Of a stretch of DNA of 64,000 nucleotides, positions 43,681-55,574 are shown piece after piece (within the stretch, counting starts at the first letter, position 1; each line of letters opens with the position of its first letter). The notes beneath the pieces were generated by a model. It saw only the letters and a list, made by a program, of their open reading frames with translations, did not search any database and was not told where the DNA came from. The DNA comes from Proteles cristata cristata (lineage: Eukaryota; Chordata; Mammalia; Carnivora; Hyaenidae). The position numbers were made by a program, and so were the translations under genes. Location of the stretch: assembly GCA_017311185.1 (NCBI GenBank), contig JAESUZ010004128.1, positions 124,001-188,000 on the forward strand. The letters are read 5' to 3'.

Positions 43681-45149
43681 TCTAGAAATGCACAGAGGCG
43701 GGAGGAGCCTGGGAGCGTTGGCCTACCAGTCCCAAAACTCCGCGTGTCTGGCAGGGACATGATGTGAGAAGGCATGTTGGCATCTCTATGCGCTTGTCTA
43801 CACGACTCCTCGCAGCCGCTCCGGCCATGGCTTCTCAGGAAATAAAAACCGACGACCTAAAACTAATAAGGACATAGAAATTGGAAGCATTCATATCCGT
43901 TGAGACAAAGGACCCTTTTGAGTGACTTTTTTAAAGAGTGATTTTAAATATTAACACTGAAATAGCTATTTGTTCAGTAAGCTAAATTCTGGACCCACAA
44001 ATAGAAGTCCAGAAGTGGTCAATTTGTCTCTTTTTAGTTCTAAGAAAACGAGCATCCAGCTTCCCTGAATTGCCAGTCTAGCTATGGAAGCCCAGAGGAA
44101 CAGGAAGGGAGGGCAGAGAGAAGGACCCCACCGCCCCTTGACAGGACCTGTCTGCGTCAGTCAAAATTCTTCTCCGCAAAGTTAACTAATATGTAGTTAC
44201 CCCAACTTTTGGGTCATGACTAGATTACTCATATCAATTACCAACTGATTTCCAATTCTGGGAGAGTAGATTTTATCCACATGTTATCAGAAAGTGAATG
44301 AATTGCCCACGTTGACACAGCTAACAAGACCAGAAGCAACGTGCCATCGCTTGTCGGTGCAATGTAATGTTCTGGACAACGCGCAAGACTGGGTTATTTT
44401 AAAACGAAATGGGAGTACTTGGGAAATGATTTTCCAGCCTATACTCAGCTTCAGTTCCCTGAAATGTGTCATCGCTCTCTGGCCAGGGCCCCAAAGCTGT
44501 AACCCACGGTGTCAGCCCTCAGTTCCTTCCTCCCTTGACCCTACAGCCTGTCACGACATCCTAACCATCATGCCTCCAATCTGAGTGTGTCTCTCCAGCC
44601 CCACACCCTGCAGGCACTTTGGGGCCCTCATCTCCTGGGAAATTTCCAAGCCTTTGCTGTCTCTGTATCCCTGCAGCCCATCTCCACACTGTCACCGGCG
44701 GGACTGCACAGCCGGCCTTTCAAAGCTCTACTGGGCCCCCCTGCCTGCAGGAAGTGCCTGTGCACTACATCACTTTTGGAGCAAGCAGGGTTTAAGTACA
44801 AATTTGACATCGAAGGTCATTAACCGTCTGGCTAGAGGCTGCCTTCAGACCTCATTCCCCACCTGACTTCCTCTGCACTTGTCCAGCCTCCCATTTGGCC
44901 GCTCAGACCCTACCAGACCCACGGTTCCCTTTGGGGCCAGCTGTGTTTGCCCACGCAGCTCTGGGCTTGGAATTTTCTTCTCCTGCCCTTGTCTGGTACA
45001 TGCCAGCTCATCCCTTTGCAGACAAATACACCCTCCCCTGTTGAAACCTCAGCTCATGCCCCCAGGCAGAATGGGATGCTTCAGCCCTGGACCCCAAAGC
45101 TGTGCAGACAGAGGCACATCCCCAAAGGAACGTTTACTGCACTGTATCT
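43681..45149. other. Unassigned stretch
   Basis: I recognise no gene. Parts of 44,470-45,150 have the cytosine-rich look of L2 3' sequence and lead into the L2 end listed next, but I cannot align them firmly. Open frames up to 131 codons (44,947-45,342, +) show no domain. Confidence 0.45.
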
Positions 45150-45285
45150 TAAATATAAGCTCCACGCCTGTTTTCCCCCATCAAACTGTGAATTTCTGCA
45201 TCATACCCTGTTAACCTTGACCCCCATGTACCTATATTTAGCACGCAGTAAGTGCTGGGTAAGTTTGTTGAATGCAGATAACCAG
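45150..45285 (+). repeat. L2 3' end
   Basis: The segments ccatcaaactgtgaatttctg, a ccatgtacctatatttagcac part, and gcagtaagtgctgggtaagt followed by ttgttgaatg follow the sense L2 terminus. Confidence 0.62.
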
Positions 45286-45386
45286 GAATATCTGAGAGTC
45301 AGAATCCTGCTTCTCCAGAAGGAGAATAGTGGCTTCCTATGAGATATAACTGTGCTTTTGGTATAATCTTGTCAGTCCTTTACTTC

Positions 45387-45628
45387 AAAATAGTATTTTT
45401 AAAAATGTTTTATTTATTTCTGAGAGAGAGAGAGAGAGGCAGCGTGAGCAGGGGAGGGGCAGAGAGAGAGGGAGATTCAGAATCTGAAGCAGGCTCCAGG
45501 CTCTGAGCTAGCTGTCAGCACAGAGCCTGATGCAGGGCTCGAACCCACGAACCGTGAGATCATGATCTGAGCCGAAGTCAGACGTTTAACTGACTGAGCC
45601 ACCCAGGCACCCCATAAAATAGTATTTT
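45387..45628 (-). mobile_element. SINEC long A, antisense
   Basis: The SINE spans about 45,400-45,613, with a B-like tail junction (tttatttctgagagag) but a class-A body. The TSD aaaatagtatttt is exact at 45,387-45,399 and 45,616-45,628. Confidence 0.94.
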
Positions 45629-46024
45629 CAAAGAGGCCCAGGATTTCAATTTCCAGGGCTAGAGAGAGTGGAGTGCTCCCCTGTGGGTGCCGGGGTTAAT
45701 TCTGGACCCCGGTGATCCTTTCTCCAAGAAAAAGGAAGCCCCTGACCCAGCTTGGAGAGCAGTCACCTTCCTTATCCCTTTCCTCACCAGGGCCCCCCCT
45801 CCACTCCCTGTGGGCAGTCCACCCCCACCCCCACTCTCTTGCCTCCTCCTGTTACAAACCAAGTGGATTTGAGTTTCACCTACAGTTCCTTCCCCCTGTT
45901 CTCTCTTTTCTGCCGCTGACTTTTCTCCTATTCTTTTCCATCTTTTCTGCAAATCTCATGTCCATTTGGCCAACATGCCCTTTCTTCCCCTTCTGTCAGC
46001 CCCACCTAGCCTGGCAAAACCATT
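45629..46024. other. Unassigned pyrimidine-rich stretch
   Basis: I recognise no gene or named repeat. The + strand is pyrimidine-rich, especially 45,880-45,960. Confidence 0.45.
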
Positions 46025-46160
46025 TGTAACTGCATCAGAACTCAGAGAGACAGGACTTTCACCCTAGCTCAACTCTTCACCACCCTGGAGAATGTGCTTA
46101 AACTTCTCAGGGCTTTTGAATCATCATCTGCTAAGAGGACATTGGATCCTTGCTATGTTC
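46025..46160 (+). repeat. MIR, partial
   Basis: The segments gactttcaccctagctcaac, gagaatgtgcttaaacttctc, agggcttttgaatcatcatc and tgctaagaggacattgg match the order of sense MIR. Confidence 0.62.
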
Positions 46161-46384
46161 CTCCTATTATTCTGGGCTTTTCTTTTTCTTGAAACTTATT
46201 TCTTTATTTTTCTGTAATTTTATGTTATGAATTTATGTAAACCACTCAAGTACTTTTGCGATGAGATAATAAAAAATATATAAATCAAATCTCTAAGAAT
46301 TACGAAGATTTAACCAGCTAAACCTATCACAGATTTCACACGGTATCTGGAAAATGTTAGCTTATTTTCAATAATAATTCTCTT

Positions 46385-47195
46385 CCAAAAGGAACCCCTG
46401 TGCACTATTGGTGAGGATATAAATTGGTGCAGACACTATGGAAAACAGTATGGAAGCTCTTCAAAAACTTAAATATAGAACTACCCTATGATCCAGAAAT
46501 CGCAAATCTAGGTATTTACCCAAAGGAACTGAAATTGGTTTCTCAAGGAGATGCATGCACCCCATGTTCATTGGAGCATTATTGACAATAATCAAAATAT
46601 GAAAACAACCTAAGTGTTGTCAGTTGATGAATGGTAAAGAAACTGTGGTAAATAGAAACAATGGAATATTATTCAATCATTAAAAAAAAAAGGTAATCCT
46701 ACCATTTGCAAGAAGATGGATGAAACTGGAAGGCATATACTAGTGAAATAAGCCAGTCCAGAAAGACAAATACTGTATGATCTAAAAGGGTTGAACTCAT
46801 AGAAACAGAGATTAGAACAGTGGTTACGGGGGGGGGAATGGATGTTCTAGGGTCAGGTATGTGAAGATATTGGTCAAAGGGTATGAATTTTCACTTATAA
46901 GGAAAGTAAGTTCTAGGAAGCTAATGTACATGGTGACTGTAGTTAATAATACATATTGTATCCTTGAAATTTGTTAAGAGTAAATCTTAAGTGTTTTACA
47001 GCACACACACAAAAGAAATGGCAACTAGGTGAGGTGATAAGTGTGTTAATTAACTTGATTATGACAATCACTTCATAATGGATACATGTATTAAACCATC
47101 ACATTCTACATGCTAAAAAAACGCACATCGTACAATCTAAATATCACATAATATTCACCTGTCAATCATACCTCAGCAAAGGTGGAAAAAAGTAA
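46385..47195 (+). mobile_element. L1 3' region
   Basis: Sense L1 order, well preserved: cactattggtgaggatataaa, ggaaaacagtatggaagctc, atgatccagaaatcgcaaat, attattcaatcattaaaa, agaagatggatgaaactgga, a ggtgactgtagttaataatac segment and the 3' part with caatcacttcataatgg. It fits an L1MA-type 3' end better than the older L1M copies elsewhere in the window. Confidence 0.86.
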
Positions 47196-47260
47196 TTCTC
47201 TTCCCAGCTATCATAAAATACTAGCTGGTTAGTTTATTTCATGAGGTTTTTGTGAGAAAT

Positions 47261-47465
47261 TTTTTAAATGTTTGTTTATCTTTGAAAGAGAGACAGAGTG
47301 TGAGCAGGGGAGTGGGGAGGGAGAGAGGGAGACACAGAATCTGAAACAGACTCCAGACTCCAAGCTATCAGTAGAGAGCCCAATGGCTGAGCTCAAACCC
47401 AAAAACCATGAGATCATGACCTGATCCGAAGTCATATGCCTAACCACTGAGCTACACACACACCC
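47261..47465 (-). mobile_element. SINEC long A, antisense, diverged
   Basis: The purine run, body and reverse-complemented B box are present with many changes. The head is eroded to ctgagctacacacacaccc. A weak TSD, tgtgagaa (47,251) against tatgagaa (47,466), flanks it. Confidence 0.85.
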
Positions 47466-47499
47466 TATGAGAATTAAAAAAAAAAAAAAATACTGTGTA

Positions 47500-47695
47500 G
47501 TTACAAATACTGTTGTAAGCACTTTACAGATATTAACCCATTTGACCCTAAACTTTTGAAGTATTGCTAGTCTCATCCCCTTTTTTATAGGTCTGTCATC
47601 ACTGAGCCACACATTTAGTGACCAGTCCAAAGTCACAGAGCTCGTGCATGTGCTGGCAGGGCAAATACTTAGCCTGGGATTTTTATTCCAATGCT
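47500..47695 (-). repeat. MIR, antisense
   Basis: The segments gttgtaagcactttacagat, attaacccatttgacccta, tgctagtctcatcccctttt, gaccagtccaaagtcacaga and a gtgctggcagggcaaat end follow a reverse-complemented MIR. Confidence 0.66.
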
Positions 47696-48078
47696 AAAAC
47701 TTCCCTACTTGGCAGTTTAGGGAAGAAAGAATTAGCTCCATCATACCAAACACTCCTACTCTAATTAAAATTAGGCATTTTGATTTGTCCAGTCCCAGGG
47801 TACAGTCAGAAATGTTCCCTAGCTCTGCCCTGAGGAAATGTGGCTACATGTTTTGATTGAATTTTTCCTCCTTATCTCCAAGAGCATTAGTCAGAATCCA
47901 TGCACTGCGGTGGTTGATGGATTAACTCGTTTCCTGTGGACTGAGTCTGATGGTTAGAGGAGCAGTCAAGGAACCCCCACATGGTGAGTTGGAAGCCAAC
48001 TGGTCACCCGTCCACAGGAAGCCTTCCAGACTGGGTCCATACTGGTATGTACACAGAAACAGACAGGTGTTGCTATTC
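47696..48078. other. Unassigned stretch
   Basis: I recognise no gene or named repeat upstream of the tetranucleotide array. Confidence 0.43.
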
Positions 48079-48142
<64 letters not shown>

Positions 48143-48235
48143 TTCTTTCTCCTTCCTTCCTTCCTTCCTTCCCTTCTTCCTTCCTTCCTTCCTTCCTTCC
48201 TTCCTTCCTTCCTTCCTTCCTTCCTTCCTTCCCTT
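48079..48235. repeat. Compound (CTTT)n/(CCTT)n microsatellite
   Basis: A pure (CTTT) run covers 48,079-48,141, about 16 units. A short interruption and five CCTT units (48,151-48,170) come next. A further break is followed by about 13 CCTT units (48,179-48,230). The near-perfect units indicate active expansion. Long phenylalanine/leucine/serine frames across it are artefacts. Confidence 0.97.
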
Positions 48236-48950
48236 TTATGAGCAGGGCTTTTGTGCCACTTCCACTGGCTGGTTGAGGTGAGCCACTGAAACTATTCAGA
48301 GAAGGGGCTATCATGTAGAATTCCTGGGTCCTGGGCAGAGGACACTTGTCCCTCCTGCCCCATCTCTAGCCAGTCAAACCCTAGTCTCATAGTGGGAAGG
48401 GTCATCCAATTCAGGTAGAGAGCCTCTAGGAATGTTGGCTACCACCATCCTGCGATCCAGGCCTCCAACCCCAGAACTGACCCTCCTCACAGCTTGGCTG
48501 CAATTTCCCTCTCACGGACTCTCCCTCCAGATCTTGGCCAGAGGACTAACTCACAGCAGGGTAAACAATGGGCTCCCTTTACATGTAGAATTGTAATAAA
48601 TCAACATTCAAAGAGAAGGGAAAGTCTATATATACACCTGTGTTACTGTTGGGGTAATTTGAAATTTGGGGGGTGAAGAACTTTTCTTAATTTGGTTTTT
48701 AACTTTAGGATTCCCATGGTCACTAAGGTCTCCTTGCAGATAAACCTGCTTGTGACTTTAAAAGCCAGATAAAAATGATTTATAACTAGCATCTTCAGGC
48801 TTCCTATGCATGTGTCTGAGCATGTTATCCTAAGATGCTGTTAAAGTGTTTGGCTAACCCTCTTTCCTTACGTTGGCGGGTTGTACATAGAACGTTCTGC
48901 TTAGCCCCCCACAGATTATCATGGACTCCAGAAGAATCGGATCTTTATTT
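48236..48950. other. Unassigned stretch
   Basis: I recognise no gene or named repeat over about 700 bases. Confidence 0.45.
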
Positions 48951-49099
48951 TAAAATGTGTGGTCGGGGCACCTGTGTGGCTCAGTCAGTCTAAGTGTCCG
49001 ACTTTGGCTCAGGTCATGATCTCACGGGTCATGGGTTCGAGCCCCACATTGGGCTCTGTGCTGACAGCTTCTTCTCTCTCTGACCCTCCCCTGCTCACA

Positions 49100-49148
<49 letters not shown>

Positions 49149-49194
49149 AAATAAATTTTAGAAACATTTTATAAACAAATTAATTAAATATGTG
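48951..49194 (+). mobile_element. SINEC copy with internal deletion
   Basis: The SINE (48,965 to about 49,175) has a normal head and B box, then jumps from gtgctgacagctt to ctctctctgaccctcccctg, losing the middle of the body. The CT run (about 49,100-49,146) is expanded to more than 20 units. An imperfect TSD with a tgtgg core flanks it. Confidence 0.9.
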
Positions 49195-49205
49195 GAATAC
49201 ATCTA

Positions 49206-49410
49206 GGGGCACCTGGGTGGCTCAGCCGGTTAAGTATCCAGCTCTTGATTTCAGCTCAGGTCATGATCTCATGGTTCATGGGATGGAGCCCTGCATTGGG
49301 CTCCACGCTGACAATGCAGAGCCGCTTGGGATTCTCTCTCCCTCTCTTTCTGCCCCTCCCCTGTTAGCACTTTCTCTTTCTCTCAAAATAAATAAAATAA
49401 ACTTGAAAAA
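49206..49410 (+). mobile_element. SINEC long C
   Basis: The head is ggggcacctgggtggctcag, with gacaatgcagagccgcttgg in the body and the tail ctcaaaataaataaaataaa. It starts about 30 bases after the previous SINE, in the same orientation. Confidence 0.92.
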
Positions 49411-49430
49411 AAATATGTATTATATTTCTA

Positions 49431-51994
49431 ACAGTATGATCCTGTCCATGGTAATGATAAAGATTGAGTCAGAATCTATACATAGTTTAGTTTCTTGCAT
49501 CAAGATCTAAGGGCAGTACCTGAAAACTCTGAATTCCCACTGCACAGTATTGAGAGTAGATGCTAAATAAATTTTTGTTGCCTGAAAAGGATGCAGATAA
49601 AGAAGAGAAGGAAGGGGAGAAGAGAAGAACGGGAGAACAGAGGAGGAAGAGGACAGTGATCATTATATTTTTCAAAATATAAATTGAAAATACTAAAATT
49701 ATTCACCAGACTCGTTCAATGGGATGAAGCCCTTTGAGCAAGCCAGTTTTCTAAATGCCTCTTAAAGACCATAGACTCTTCAGGGTTGAAAAGAACCCTA
49801 AAAGTATCTTTAAATTCAGGATATCTAAAAATGAATGTGAAATATGAAGTTTATGATGAAAACATACAACGTAATTACACGATACACAGATACTGCATGA
49901 GACCATCAGAACGCAGTTTCATAAATATTGAATAGAAATAGAACACGATATTATAATTCTAAAATGCTAAAAATCTGTAAAATAATTATTTTGATGATGT
50001 TCACCCAAAATTACAACCTTAGAAATCAGAGATTATGAGGAAATAAGTTCTAGGCCGAGAGTTATTTCATTTTCACTTTGGCAAGTGAATTCACTTTTTA
50101 CATGAAGATAAATATTTCTTTTCAAACATCTTATAAAGAAAAGACAAGAGCTGTAACAAGTCTTGTAAAACCAGAATAAACTTCTGATGGCTATCTTATT
50201 TTTACTATTTTTTTAGAGGCATGCAGCTACAGATATCTGGGTGATTACATACCCGCTAATGTATTTCCCTTTCGTGTTTATTTTGGAAAGATGGCAGGTT
50301 ATTTTGAAAGAAAGGAAGAAAAAACAGACTGCAGAGGAAGCAGAGTGCCTTGTATCTCATAGGGCAACGGATTACTAAAATTACCAGGCTGCGCGGAAGA
50401 GAACACAAATTCATCTCCTTTACACATTTTCCTAAGTTTCAAGGTAGTTCTAACAAGATGATATGCCCGTAGTATTGAGCAGAAGAACCCAAGGCCAAAA
50501 AATAATTAGGAAACACTAATTTTGGAATTTTCTCTGGAGTGCAAAACCAATCATGGAAAAAGGGGTGACATTGTTCCTGAGTGTTCGCTATCAGGCAAAA
50601 CTTTCTTCCCATACTTCCCAGACTAACTGAGTTCTATAGTTATTTATAGCACTCATCAATAGGAGAGGTTAGATATCAATACAAAAAATATACAGCATAA
50701 GTATTACAAGTCAGAGTTCACATTTTTGTTAAGATTCCTATCTAGTAACTGGGTTTATTTGCAGCATTCAGTCCTGCTAGGCAATTGAATGAAATAATTA
50801 TTGCCAAAAATAATTATTTCATCAAATTCCTCCCCCCCACCCCGCCCCCAGGACTGCAGAAGTGAACGCCGGTGAACCCGCCCCCATAGCACACAGTGCC
50901 CGCACAGCCTTGAACGTGACGCAGAAAGTCAAGATAAACAGCAATTCAGGAATTGATGCACTTGATAAAACAGCAACTCTTCTACAATTCAGTGTGTGGA
51001 CTTCTAGAACAATTAGCTTTTATCTTCTAGAAAAGGAGGTCGATTTTACATTGATCTATCCCTGAAAAAAAGTATCCTTCCTCCAACAATGAGAAACGTC
51101 TACTGTACAACATTATTTTAATTATGTCTCTGCAGGAAGGAACCAGTCCAGAAGGATCAAGACGTTGGTTGTAATCAATGACCTCTTCCAAGATACCCTG
51201 AACTTTCTTTTGTTGATCAGACCTTCTGAAAGTGCGCAGGGAGTCAAACTCCTCTGGCTTACACCCATTTTAAACATCACTTAATCGCATGATGCGACAA
51301 TTCGTTATCAGATGACCTTGTGTTCATACACAAACACTGCCACTATCAGGCACAGACAGGCCATAATCTGGGAAAATCTTGATGAAACAGAAATAAACAC
51401 AATGTGCAGTGAGTATTAATAAACTGGGGCATCCTGGCACTCAGTGACATTACAGACACCCTCAAAAGGAAAATGCTATGAGGCTGGGTTTCCTTATATG
51501 AACCTTACCGTCAATATAAACACGGATCCAGAAAAGGGAAAGAGGTGAATCTTTTGAAACAGTGTATCTCTTCTTTGATCTTGGAAATAACAACTCATCT
51601 CTTAAGAACCAGCAGTTTCCATAATGTATCATTTTCTCAAAGGGAGAGACTAAGGTAGGCAAGGCTCTTGGTCCTCTGGCCTGGGCGCTTGCTCATTTAA
51701 AGGTAATTGTATATAGTGCATTAGGATGGAGAGTCTCCAAAGCCGATTTGCCACCTAGTGTCAGTCTCCGTTTTTATTGATCTAGGACAAAATGAAAAAG
51801 CAAGGACACTGGAATAAATTTTTCACAAAAAGCTAGCTTTTGAAATTGTATTTATTTCTGAATGCACATGATGGAAACTTCAAAGAGGGGGAAAAGTGCG
51901 TTCAGTGACAAGGAAACTCTTTCTCTCCTGGTCCTCTGGGTCAGACTCCACTATTACTGGCTTTTCATGTATCATGAATAATGTAGGAACACAT
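49431..51994. other. Repeat-poor unassigned stretch
   Basis: About 2.5 kb without a recognised repeat or gene. It is AT-rich apart from a C-run and small CpG cluster near 50,832-50,920 (for example ccgcccccaggactgcag). No frame longer than about 70 codons carries an identifiable domain. Confidence 0.5.
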
Positions 51995-52330
51995 TTTTTA
52001 CATATGTTTTACATATTGTTCTGTTCCTTAACTTTTTAAAAACATTTTTTTATTTATTTTAGAAACATTATTTTTTGAGAGTTTCAAAGTGATTTTTCTT
52101 TACATTTAAATCTGAGTTAGTTAACATATCGTATAATAATGTTTGCAGGAGTAAAAGTGATTCATCGCGTACTTATAACACCCAGTGCTCTTCCCAACAA
52201 GTGCCCTCTTTAATGCCCATCTCCCATTTAGCCCATCCTTTTTTTTTTTTTAACTTAATTTATCTTGGAGATCTTTACCAGCCTCGTTTCATAAGGCTAA
52301 ACTTATTCCCATGGTTTTGTATTATGATGA
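51995..52330 (-). mobile_element. Old L1 fragments, antisense, layered
   Basis: About 52,110-52,235 is a reverse-complemented L1 3' end (gagttagttaacatatcgta, then ataacacccagtgctcttccc). The outer parts, ccttaactttttaaaaac and taacttaatttatcttggag, look like another antisense L1 split by it. The boundaries are uncertain. Confidence 0.58.
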
Positions 52331-52502
52331 CCTTTCTTTGCTGCTAATTAGTGAGTTTTCAGGGGGGAAATGCTCTCACTTGGCAAATGAAAGTCAGAAA
52401 GCAACCACAGGAGTGGTGGTAAGAAACAAACTGAACTCTTCATTTGTTTCCATCTATAATTTCTGTTCCGGGGGTTACTGATGGTTGAGGTGTTACTTAA
52501 AT

Positions 52503-52729
52503 ATGTGGACTCGGGGCGCCTGGGTGGCTTAGTCGGTTAAGCGTCCGACTTTCGCTTAGGTCATGATCTTGCGGTTCGTGTGTTCGAGCCCCGCGTCGGG
52601 CTCTGTGCTGACTGCCAGCTCAGAGCCTGGAGCCTGTTTCAGTCTGTGACTCCCTCTCTCTCTGACCCTCCCCTGCTCACGCTGTCTCTCTGTCTCTCCT
52701 AGAAATTAAAAAAAAAAAAATGTGGACTC
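52503..52729 (+). mobile_element. SINEC long B, young
   Basis: The SINE (52,513-52,719) has an intact CpG-rich head and class-B tail. The TSD atgtggactc is exact at 52,503-52,512 and 52,720-52,729. Confidence 0.95.
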
Positions 52730-52891
52730 AGTAGCAACAAGGACATCCCTGATTTCTCAAAGATTCCGTGGGATGTTAGATGACCTGTGTTCAATAATGT
52801 TTTTCTGTATCCTTCGCCTGGTACAAAAGTGTCCTCCATGGCCAAGAAGAAAAGGCAAAAGAAAAACAAAAAGTAGAGCTACCTTCCATTA

Positions 52892-53100
52892 ATAATAGCT
52901 ACCATTTATTGTGAGCCTAAAATGAACTACATTATAACTAAGCAATTTACATGGTTCACAACATGCCATGAGATATTATCATCCCATTTGACAAATGAAG
53001 AGAGGTTAAGTAATTTCCCTAGGGTCACACAGCAAACTAAGAAGCAGAGCTAGCATTCAAATCAAACCCAGTGCTCTTTAGCCCTATACTTCTCCAACCT
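52892..53100 (-). repeat. MIR, antisense, well preserved
   Basis: The segments aatagctaccatttattgtg, atcatcccatttgacaaatg, agagaggttaagtaatttcc, ctagggtcacacagcaaac, gaagcagagctagcattcaaa and ccagtgctctttagcccta give a clear full-order antisense MIR. Confidence 0.82.
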
Positions 53101-53292
53101 CCAGAAGGAGGATTCCAGAAAACATGCTTTCTGTCCTAACTAAAGAATTCTAGACCTTCAAAAGTATGAAGTTATTAGCTGATACTATAGAAGTCATTAA
53201 TTATATGGGTAATATATGTAGAAAAACATTTAGAGAGTTTTCCTAATTTGTTCTCAACATTATGTCCTTAATCCTATCAAATATCAATGGAC

Positions 53293-53431
53293 AAAAAGCC
53301 ACTAAGTTGTGATGGGGCACCCGGCTGGCTCAGTTGGTAGAGCATGCGACTCTGTCTCAGGGTTGTGGGTTCGAGCCCCACATTGGGTGTAGAAATTACT
53401 TAAAATCTTTTTTAAAAAGTTACTAAATTGT
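53293..53431 (+). mobile_element. SINE short D
   Basis: The SINE (53,314-53,413) reads ggggcacccggctggctcag, then gtagagcatgcgactctgtc, an intact B box and gggtgtagaaattacttaaa. An imperfect 18-bp TSD (15 of 18) lies at 53,293-53,310 and 53,414-53,431. Confidence 0.9.
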
Positions 53432-53599
53432 CAAGAACCTTGGACATTTAGGAACAAACTACCATTTATTCCCTAACTATAAATGTGATCCCCGTGCACT
53501 CTGAGGCCCCACAAACTAAATTAGTAAGCTAGTCTTTCTCAAGCCATTCAGCCATTCTCCAGAAATAAAGGATATACTCAGCAGTCCTGTCAATAATTT

Positions 53600-53790
53600 A
53601 AAATTACTCTTTATTCAACTAAGTCCTTTACCTGCACTGTCTCATCTAAGCCCTACACCGTGTCCCTCGGATCCAGGTATCATGTTTTCCTTGTAGAGAT
53701 GAGAAAGCTGAAGGTTAAAGAGGTTTTACAAGCCCCCTAAGGACACGCTGCTAGTAAGTGGATTCCAACTCATTTCTGTCTAGTTTCAGA
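53600..53790 (-). repeat. MIR, antisense
   Basis: The segments cctttacctgcactgtctca, atgttttccttgtagagatg, gaaggttaaagaggttttac and gctgctagtaagtggattc follow a reverse-complemented MIR. Confidence 0.65.
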
Positions 53791-53938
53791 TCTAGTTTCT
53801 GTCTAGATCAGAACCTCTGTTCTTGATCCCTTCTGGTCTATCACGATTATCATGTTAGTATTTTTTCATCTGCACAAATATCTCTGTGTTAAGCACAGGA
53901 TGAATTACTAGAGACTTGTGTTCATATGTAGCATGGCT

Positions 53939-54082
53939 AAAACACCAACCTTGGGGGCACCCGGCTGGCTCAGCATGTGACTCGATCTCAGGGTCATGAG
54001 TTTCAGCCCCACGTGGGGTGTAGAGATTGCTAAAAACAATGAATAAACTTTAAAAAACAAATGAAAAAAAAACACTAACCTT
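53939..54082 (+). mobile_element. SINE short D with head deletion
   Basis: The SINE (53,953-54,068) reads ggcacccggctggctcagca and lacks the bases that normally separate the A-box part from catgtgactc. The TSD aaaacaccaacctt (53,939-53,952) matches 54,069-54,082 with one change. Confidence 0.88.
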
Positions 54083-54374
54083 GACTCCAAAGTCTTTGGG
54101 AGGAGATGAAATATGTTCTTTGCCTTCTAGCAATAGGAAACTAGATGCATTACACTGTTAATATGACTTCTAAGAGAGATTCTGTGTTCAACTGTTTTTT
54201 TAATCACATTTCAAATATGTAATTTTACTCATTCTCAAAAGCTCTTCAAGATTTGCCTTCTAAGCTTCACAGTTATTACTGGATGTAGTGTCTCCCTTCT
54301 AATACTAAAGATTTTCCAAAGTGGATAAATGCAGTCATTGGTGGAAATTTCTGGAGACTGATCTGCTCTGACTG

Positions 54375-54510
54375 GAAGGCAGCAACACAGAATGAGTAAA
54401 ACCAGGCTTTGTCATCAGACAATCCTGAGTCTGCATCTTGACTCTGCCACCTACATTCTGTGCCGTGTGACTTTAAGTTACTAACTTAGCCTTTCCGAGT
54501 TGGTTTCTCC
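54375..54510 (+). repeat. MIR, partial
   Basis: The segments gactggaaggcagcaacac, gagtctgcatcttgactctg, ccacctacattctgtgccgt and gtgactttaagttactaac follow sense MIR. It abuts the L2 copy downstream. Confidence 0.68.
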
Positions 54511-54931
54511 CCTTCTCCACCAATCCAATTTTCTGTCTGGAGTTGTTTCCATTGAATACTTTATGGGCGGTTTGGCACTAATCCTGGGGCTCTTTCTCCC
54601 AATGCACCCAGTCTTCCTCATCTCTGAAAACAGTACCACCACCCACCCACTCCTTTATTCCAGAAACCTCCAGCCATTGCTGATTTCCCTCTCTGTCTCT
54701 CAGCCACCCTTACATCCAGTCTGTTTTCAAGACCAAAAAATATTATTTATAAGTAGATCTTGACTTATCTGTGTATCTCTCTTCTTCAAAACACTCCGCT
54801 AGCCCACACTGCCATCACTTTTTCCTGGACACCAGAACCCTCTCATAATGAGTGCCCAGTTGCTCTCTCTTGCTGCTACAATGGTTTGGTATTTGTTCCC
54901 CATCAGGCAGTCAGAGAGGTCATTGTAAAAA

Positions 54932-55071
54932 GGGAACTGCCTGCCTGGCTCAGCGGGTAGAACATGCAATGCTTGATCTCAGGGTCCTGAGTTCGAGCCC
55001 CACGTTGGGCATAGAGATTACTTAAGGAATTTAAAACAACAACAATAACAACAACAACTTAAAAAATGAAA
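54932..55071 (+). mobile_element. SINE short D, in L2
   Basis: The head gggaactgcctgcctggctc, the segment gggtagaacatgcaatgct and an intact B box (gagttcgagccccacgttgg) are followed by catagagattacttaagg and an (aac)n tail. It interrupts the L2 copy. Confidence 0.87.
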
Positions 55072-55140
55072 ATAAAGAGCATTGTGTTACTCCCTTTTTG
55101 AAATCACCCAATGACTTCTAACTCAAGAATTCCAAGCTCA

Positions 55141-55365
55141 GGGCACCTGGGGGGCTCAGCCAGTCAAACATCTGATTTTGGCTCAGGTCATGATCTCACA
55201 GTTTATGAGTTCAAGCCCCGTATTTGGCTCTGTGCTAATAGCTCAGGGCCTGGAGCGTGCTTCAGATTCTGTGTCTCCTTCTCTGTCTGTTCCTTGCCTG
55301 CTATTACTCTGCCTCTCTCTCTCTCTTTCAAAAATAAATAAAACATTAAAATTTTTTTAAAATTT
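55141..55365 (+). mobile_element. SINEC long A, in L2
   Basis: The head is gggcacctggggggctcagc. The body includes gagcgtgcttcagattctgtg and the tail is tttcaaaaataaataaaaca. The flanks share only a weak aattcca-like target. Confidence 0.9.
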
Positions 55366-55393
55366 CCAATATCTTCTTCACACACATTAAAAT

Positions 55394-55572
55394 GGGACAC
55401 CCAGGTGGCTTAGTCATTAAGCGCCTGACGCTTGATTTCGGCTCAGGTCATGATCTCACACTTCATGAGTTATGCTGACAGCACAGAGCCTGCTTGGGAT
55501 TCTCTCTCCCTCTCTCTCTGCCTCTCCCCTGCTCTCTCTCAAAATAAATAAACTTTAAGAACAAACAAACAA
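55394..55572 (+). mobile_element. SINEC long C with deletion
   Basis: The head gggacacccaggtggcttag is followed by a missing segment: cttcatgagtt runs directly into atgctgacagcacagagcct, so the B-box half (gagccccgcgttgggctctg) is lost. The tail is ctcaaaataaataaac-like with (caaa)n. Confidence 0.9.
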
Positions 55573-55574
55573 AA

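Noticed and set aside
47950..48276. Open frames of 86-130 codons rich in F, L and S or in K, R and E
   Set aside because: They are translations of the CTTT/CCTT microsatellite and have no independent coding signal.
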